Source: Acholoe squamosa (Eukaryota > Annelida > Polychaeta > Phyllodocida > Polynoidae). From it: DNA of 64,000 nucleotides. Location: NCBI GenBank assembly GCA_949317995.1, contig OX439050.1:21034061-21098060 (forward strand). Reading direction: 5' to 3'. The notes below the pieces were generated by a model. The model did no database searches. It saw only the letters and a program-made list of their open reading frames with translations, and had not been told where the DNA came from. Below, in pieces: positions 57,761 to 64,000 of the stretch (within the stretch, counting starts at the first letter, position 1; the number at the start of each line of letters is the position of its first letter). The position numbers were made by a program, and so were the translations under genes.

Positions 57761-59205
57761 CAAGTGATATATAGGGTGTGGGGAGGCCATACAAGTGATA
57801 CATAGGGTTTGGGGAGGCCATACAAGTGATACATAGGGGGAGGGAGGCTGTACAAGTGATACATAGGGTGAGGGGAGGCTGTACAAGTGATACATAGGGT
57901 TTGGGGAGGCCATACAAGTGATACATAGGGGGAGGGGAGGCTGTACAAGTGATACATAGGGTGAGGGGAGGCTGTACAAGTGATACATAGGGTGAGGGGA
58001 CGCTGTACAAGTGATACATAGGGTGAGGGGACGCTGTACAAGTGATACATAGGGTGAGGGGAGGCTGTACAAGTGATACATAGGGTGTGGGGAGGCTGTA
58101 CAAGTGATACATAGGGTGAGGGGACGCTGTACAAGTGATACATAGGGTGAGGGGAGGCTGTACAAGTGATACATAGGGTGAGGGGAGGCTGTACAAGTGA
58201 TACATAGGGTGAGGGGAGGCCATACAAGTGATACATAGGGTGTGAGGAGGTCATACAGGTGATATATAGGGGGAGGGGAGGCTGTACAAGTGATACATAG
58301 GGTGTGGGGAAGCCATACAAGTGATATATAGGGTGAGAGGAGGCTGTACAAGTGATACATAGGGTGTGGGGAGGTCATACACCTGATATATAGGGTGAGG
58401 GGAGGTGGTACAAGTGATACATAGGGTGAGAGGAGGCCATGCAAGTGATACATAGGGTGTGGGGAGGCCATACAAGTAATACATAGGGTGTGCGGAGGCC
58501 ATACAAGTAATACATAGGGTGTGGGGAGGGCATACAAGTAATACATAGGGTGTGGGGAGGCCATACAAGTAATACATAGGGTGTGGGGAGGGCATACAAG
58601 TAATACATAGGGTGTGGGGAGGCCATACAAGTAATACATAGGGTTTGGGGAGGCCATACAAGTGATATATAGGGTGAGAGGAGGCTGTACAAGTGATATA
58701 TAGGGTTTGGGGAGGCCATACAAGCGATACATAGGGTGAGAGGAGGCCATACAAGTGATACATAGGGTGTGGGGAGGCCATACAAGTGATATATAGGCTG
58801 AGGGGAGGCTGTACAAGTGATACATAGGGTGTGGGGAGGCCATACAAGTGATATATAGGGTGAGAGGAGGCCATACAAGTGATACATAGGGTGAGGGGAG
58901 GCTGTACAAGTGATATATAGGGTGAGGGGAGGCTGTACAAGTGATATATACGGTGAGGGGAGGCTATACAAGTGATATATACGGTGTGGGGAGGCTATAC
59001 AAGTGATACATAGGGTGAGGGGAGGCCATACAAGTGATATATAGGGTGAGGGGAGGCTGTACAAGTGATATATACGGTGTGGGGAGGCTATACAAGTGAT
59101 ATATAGGGTGTGGGGAGGCTGTACAAGTGATTCATAGGGGGAGGGAAGTCTGTATGGGTGATGAGTAAGGTGCGGTGAGGCTGAATGAGTGATATGTAGG
59201 GGTTA
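57761..59205 (-). repeat. 31-bp minisatellite, main block
   Basis: About 46 imperfect units of GGTGTGGGGAGGCCATACAA followed by GTGATACATAG. It starts with the CAAG duplicate. Unit variants (GGCTGTACAAG or GGCCATACAAG; TGAGGGG or TGTGGGG) are interleaved. Because 31 is not a multiple of three and the minus strand of the unit has no stop in any frame, three overlapping minus-strand frames of 196-389 codons arise. They are artefacts. Confidence 0.97.
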
Positions 59206-59344
59206 TTGTATGACCCTGTCCAAATAACCAGCTTATACTAGAGGCTGTATATAAGAGGTGTGAAATCCATTGTTCTCCATGCCCACTGTGGTAAAAGTAG
59301 GGTTTAATTGGCAAAACATGCTCGCTAGTTTCTTCTTTAGACTG
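59206..59344. other. Spacer between opposite minisatellite blocks
   Basis: About 140 bp of unique sequence, no feature recognised. Confidence 0.6.
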
Positions 59345-60075
59345 GATCATGTATGCCTCCCCGTACCCTACATATCATTTGCACAACCTCTCTGCACCCT
59401 ACGTATCACTTGTAAAGTATCCCCACAACCTATGAATAACTGGTACAGCCTCCCTTCACCCTATGATTCACCCGTTAAGCCTCCCTGTGCCCTACATATC
59501 ATTTGCACAGCCTCCCCGCACTCTACATATCACCTGTGCAGTCTCCCTGCAACCTATGTATAACTTGTACAGCCTTCCCACACCCTATGTATCACTTGTA
59601 CAGCCTCCCCACACCCTGTGTATCACTCATATGTCCTCCTCTCACCCTATGTATCACTCGTACACCCTCACCTCACCCTCGTTATCATTCTTACAGCCTC
59701 CCCTCACTCTCTGTATCACTCATTTAGCCTCTCAGAACTATACATATCACTTGCACAACCTCTCTGCACCCTATGTATCACTTTTACAGTCACCCCGCAA
59801 CCTATGTATAACTCGTACAGCCTCCCCAAACCCTACGTATTACTTAAATATCCTCCTCTCACCCTATGTATAACTTGTACGGCCTCCCCACACCCTACGT
59901 ATCACTTGAATATCCTCCTCTCAACCTATGCATCACTCGTATAGCCTCCCCTCACCCTATGCATCACTTGTATAGCCTCCCCTCACCCTATGTATCACTT
60001 GCATAGCCTCCCCTCACTAAGTATCACTGGTACAGCCTCCCTTCACCCTATGTATCACTCATACAGCCTTATGTA
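59345..60075 (+). repeat. 31-bp minisatellite, inverted block
   Basis: About 23 more diverged units in the opposite orientation (CAGCCTCCCCTCACCCTATG then TATCACTTGTA), so the two blocks can pair as a large imperfect hairpin. Frames through it are artefacts. Confidence 0.93.
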
Positions 60076-60080
60076 TAATG

Positions 60081-60535
60081 TATTTCCCCAATTATAAGCC
60101 CAGGCTTATATAGATTTCAAATGGGAAATTGACCCGGCTTATAAATGGACCAGGCTTGTATTTGAGACAGGCTTATAATTTATAGACTTGATAAATCACT
60201 ATGGAACCCTGCTTAGTATTCCAATATTTATCCACTTTTTCTACTTTTTCTAGGAATAATCATAAAATTATGGTGACTAATATCAACTTTGTCTTTCTTA
60301 AATGTGTAATCAGTGTAAATGGTAGGGTGTTAGCTTCACATGACTTTGAGAATTATGAAAATATCCCTATCAAAGGTGAAGTTATACCCCTTTATTTTGG
60401 GTGCTAAGAGATTTCCATGTTCAGCCCAGGCTTATATTCGGGCCCCCGCTTTTATTACACTCAGTAGACCTTTTGACCAGGCTTATAAATGGGGCAGGCT
60501 TATATTTGGCCTCCGGCTTATAATCGAGGATATAC
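60081..60535. mobile_element. MITE with ATTATAAGCC ends and internal GGCTTATA words
   Basis: The left end is TATTTCCCCAATTATAAGCC. The right end contains GGCTTATAATCGAGGATATA, inverted with a few mismatches. GGCTTATA recurs at least six times near both ends, with two sets directed inward. Abuts the minisatellite. Confidence 0.7.
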
Positions 60536-62877
60536 AGTAACTCGTATAATCTCCTATAGAGATGATGCAGACTTTGCAAAAATGACCGTATTGATGGGTC
60601 GGCTGCAAAAGGGGGTGGCTGAGAGTTGACTGTATAATATGGCATCTAAAAATCTGAAAGGACTTTTAACAAAACAATAAGTTGCCTAGCAAGCAGGAGG
60701 GCTTAAGTAGACAGTTACTCAAATAAGATCAAGAGGTCCAAAACCGTTTCTCACAGAAAATGTCCATAACATTACCCAAAAATTACATTTTTGGAAGTTA
60801 TTGGAAACTGTTGTGATATTGACTAGAAAATCGCAGCATTGGAACCTCATTCCTATTACTGCCACAAGGTGAAACAAGGATGGTCCAATTTAAGAGCCGG
60901 TCCAAATTAGGCAACTTTCCCCTATCCTTTGTATGGCCGGTTAGCCCTTGTAACATGGACCCTTGCAGCACTTGCTGGGGTCTTATTGCCGAGCCCCTCC
61001 TTGGGTCACATACCACTTGAATAGGCAGTACCATGCCTTGTTCAGGTCCTAATTACCTATTCTAATTGCGCTTTCTTCAAAATTAGGTTTTACTTATTCC
61101 TGCAGGTATTATAGCAAAGTCCTAGGTATCACAGTGTCATGATGAATTGCCTTTGGTGGTGCACAATGACAGCCCCTTTGGATTGGCTCTTGGAGTTTTG
61201 TGCACCCATGACCAGGCCCTTCACTACAGTGCACAGGTAGTTGGCAGGGGGGGAGCAGTGGGAGCATGGTGATCAAAAGTACAGGGCCGGCCCATGCGGT
61301 ATCTTCCTATACCGTCTTGGGGTCAGAGGCTGATGCTAATCAGGATCAGTGGAGACGTAGCAGACATTGTGTGACTTTGATTGAATAATGATGTTAGAAT
61401 CTTGCATATTTCAAAATAAGAATTTATCAGCCTCTTCCTCAATTTGAGAAAAATGCTCCAAATTCTGTAATACCTTAAAAAGTGTTTGGCTTTTACGCCA
61501 TGATAGGCCCTAGCATGCCTTAAATATGTACAATCAGCAGGGGTGCAGCCTTTAGGCAGGGATTTTTATACTATGGAAAAGTACTAAAGTGTTCAAAATC
61601 TAGCACCATGCAGGCGCACCTTATAGTTATGTCTCAAGTTCAGGGTGCACCTTAAATATGTGGGGTCACCCAATTAGTGGCGGCGGAACATGTTTGAAGG
61701 GGCGGGGGGGTCCCCAACATGGGCAATGATTTGAAGTACATAGACCAGGGCAATAGGCCCCGGAATTTTCTTGGCATTTCTTACCCTTGAATTAAAGTAT
61801 TCTTGAAAAAATTGGGAATCTGTTCAAGAAAGTTTTGGTAATTTTACCTTGATATAGAATTAGACTGGTCAATTCTCACGAAAATGGAGCACAAGGCTTG
61901 GGATAGGAAAAATCGTGAACTCCTTTTATCATTCCAATTTTCTTTTGACTAAAAGCTATTTGGTTATCCAAATTCCTCACAAAATTGGGAACACTAATCC
62001 TGTAAATTGAACATTCTATGCGACTTTTTATGTGTGTGAAAGTGGACCTACGTACGGTGTTGCATCCTTGGCATAAGACGACCAAATAATAGGCATTGGT
62101 ATTGAATAATAAGCATGATATTAAGTATAATTAGTCAATATAGCCTAAATAATAGTTGAAAAATGATATTTTTTAATTCTATTGTACATAATTAATGATT
62201 GGTTCATTTTGATTATACCACTAATGGTGAGCCACCTACCCATGGCCATGTACCTATGTACGGTGATGGGACCATGGTTTCTGCCTACCATGAGTAAAAT
62301 GCTTTGGGAAAGTGATTGTTTTTTGCATGAATTGAATAAAATGGTCAACTAGCTATATTGAAAAAAAAATTATACCTTCATCATGTTTTTCAATACATCA
62401 ACTTTTAGCCTGAGACCAATCCATGGTGATGTACCTATGTACGGTGATGTTTCCATTGATTTGCTTTATCAATTCTAGGAAAATCACCCTTTATGTATAA
62501 TAATTTGCACATATGTGACATGTACTGGGAAACGGGGCCTTATTGCACCCTGCACTAAGACCCCTTTTCGCAGATCGCGTCACATATATTCCAAAAACAA
62601 AGTATAATTTTTGGGCTAGAAATCTTTTTTCATGAACTATCAACAGCCTTTGTTTTATGTGTGATATAATGCTTTATATGAGTATTAGTGAGGTACCGGT
62701 ATTATTTCTCCCTCCTGCACCCACTGTGGTGTCTCCACCTGTACTCCACTTGTCTAACTAATTCCTACCTGGTTAGTTACACTGTTGTAGCAACCACAGT
62801 TCCTCCACCTCCTCACCCACTCAGTATGTACTGGTGTATTGGTGTCAATTTGTCTAAATAATTAGACAGGATCGGTT
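60536..62877. other. Noncoding up to the right-hand gag-like gene
   Basis: No gene recognised. ATGTACCTATGTACGGTGATG occurs twice (about 62249 and 62430), a short direct repeat. The last 180 bp may be the leader of the element beginning at 62878, with ACCTGGTTAGTTAC and CTAATTCCTACCTGGT words. Confidence 0.4.
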
Positions 62878-63878
62878 ATGCCAGGTGAAAAGTTTTGCTT
62901 TAAACGTGGCAAGCATCACCTAGGCCCAGTGGGGAAAAACTGCATAGGCCCTATTGTAGGAGAATTACACCAGAGAACTAGCAGGAGTGGGGTGAGTGGA
63001 CAGGTAGCCCAGGTAGCCATTGTCCCACCTGGAGGATTAGCACCTGCACCGGTGAGCCGCCAACCTACAGAATTTAGTATGGCTAATAGCATGGAGGACA
63101 TTCCAGTAATCCAAGATGAGGAGGAAAAGGAGCTGATCAAGCACCTACAGCAGTTACAATGTGATCAGCGAAAAAAGGCCCTAAAAGAGAGACTCAGACT
63201 GATGGAGGAGCATGCAGCTCTACCGGGTGGTGGGGCACCAGAAGGCGGCCTACCTGGAGGTGGGGCGCCAGGAGGCCTACCTAGAGGGCCCCCCAGAGGT
63301 CTATCAGCTGATGAGTTGAAAAAGGAGCGGAGTAAGTGGAGTTATACTGATCACTTTCACCCCCTTGTAAAAAAGGAGCCCACTTACCCTGAGTTCATGG
63401 TTGCTGCATTGTCTTGGGGCTCAGAGGCCGAGGAGGCAACGTCTGATGACCTGCAGGGCTATTTGGCCCACTTGGCCTACATCGCCAAGAAAGCCGCAGA
63501 AAAGGATGCCTATGTGGATGGCTCTCATGTGGAATATGATGCAAGTGTAAGGAAAAATGTTTATCTAAAGGCTGGCAGGCTTTTTCCCGTGGAGATGGTG
63601 AGGTATCCATGTCAAAATATGGATTTACATCTACCGAGCTTTACCTGGAGCAGAGGGAGAAGGCCACCGCTAAGAACAAGCCCCCAGCGAAGGGAGCATC
63701 TGCTGATTCAAAGTGGAGGCGCCACAAGGCTAAACCGGCGTCCACTGATGGGGAGTTAAAAGGCTGTCTCAAGTGGAACTTTAAGGAGGAATGTGATAAC
63801 AAAAATTGCAAATACCCTCATGAGTGCCGCAAGTGTGGGGATGGCAACCACAAGGCGTCCAAGTGCAAGAAACAATGA
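62878..63878 (+). pseudogene. Gag-like protein of a retroelement (DIRS-type suspected), one frameshift
   Basis: Begins MPGEKFCFKRGKHH; CFKRGKHH..PVGKNC resembles a C..CG..H...GK.C finger with one Cys replaced by Arg. A Pro/Gly-rich linker (about residues 120-145, with GGGAPEGGLPGGGAPGG) and a helical segment follow. Near 63578, at a T5 run, the frame must change to the one used from 63609 on. The C terminus then has C..W-N-F-...-C-...-C...H (CCCH-like) and CRKCGDGNHKASKC (knuckle-like), stopping at 63876-63878. The combination of a CCCH-like finger and a knuckle is seen in Gag-like proteins of tyrosine-recombinase (DIRS-type) retroelements in marine animals, but no recombinase or RT is in the window, so the class is an inference. 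Confidence 0.5.
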
Positions 63879-64000
63879 CTAGATAATTCATCTGTTGCGG
63901 ATCTATGCTCCCCTAGAGTTCAATGTACGCCTACGGGCACTTGTATCCCTCAATCTGATTGGTTTAAACTGGTCACACCCCCGTCCGCTCCTCCAATCAG
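63879..64000 (+). other. Start of the next frame, cut by the window edge
   Basis: After the TGA, the same frame is open to the last base (about 40 codons, including SDWFKLVTPPSAPPI). It may be the beginning of the element's second ORF. No domain is visible yet. Confidence 0.35.

Noticed and set aside
57730..59064. Minus-strand frames of 155-389 codons
   Set aside because: Products of the 31-bp minisatellite, stop-free in three frames; no start context, no domain.
59270..59944. Plus-strand frames of 74-136 codons
   Set aside because: The inverted block of the same minisatellite.

Overview
The window is animal nuclear DNA, most likely from a marine invertebrate with a repeat-rich genome (amphioxus or a similar deuterostome is a guess). 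The evidence is sparse genes with intron boundaries, no operons, and many decayed transposons and MITE-sized inverted-repeat elements. No CRISPR array, rRNA operon or prokaryotic gene is visible.

Host genes. Two paralogous single-copy-looking genes lie on the minus strand 25 kb apart (terminal coding exons 8712-10288 and 35260-36812). Both encode a type II membrane protein with a GT77-like nucleotide-sugar transferase domain and a C-terminal domain resembling that of plant XEG113-type GT77 enzymes. They share the same intron position and phase, so they are a local duplication. Their upstream exons are not identifiable. A possible orphan terminal exon lies at 23211-23428.

Retroelements. A Ty3/gypsy copy enters from the left edge on the minus strand (1 to about 6925). 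It keeps a complete gag and a single-frame pol broken by four stop codons, but no 5' LTR. A second copy of the same family is complete from LTR to LTR on the plus strand (47165-57760). It is flanked by a 4-bp target duplication and sits inside a 31-bp minisatellite. It has lost about 2.6 kb of gag, carries indels in pol, and has a 3.5-kb extra reading frame between pol and the 3' LTR that does not look like an envelope gene. A decayed Penelope-like element (RT plus GIY-YIG endonuclease) occupies about 18.9-22.3 kb. A gag-like gene with CCCH and zinc-knuckle-like fingers begins at 62878 and its element runs off the right edge.

DNA transposons and repeats. The most distinctive is a family with CCCAGCAAATTGTCGT terminal inverted repeats and 2-bp target duplications (18659-18880, 24870-26368, 45381-47050). 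Its long copies contain two different internal tandem arrays, of 83 bp and 35 bp units. Others are a five-copy 260-bp MITE family with GCT target duplications (13.5-16.1 kb and 30.5 kb), several singletons or pairs of MITEs, a fold-back family seen at 17.3 and 32.3 kb, tRNA-derived SINE heads, and the 31-bp minisatellite (47086-47164 and 57761-60075), whose two halves run in opposite orientation.

The remaining sequence (for example 10.9-13.5, 23.6-24.8, 26.7-30.4, 42-45 and 60.5-62.8 kb) shows nothing I can assign to a gene.
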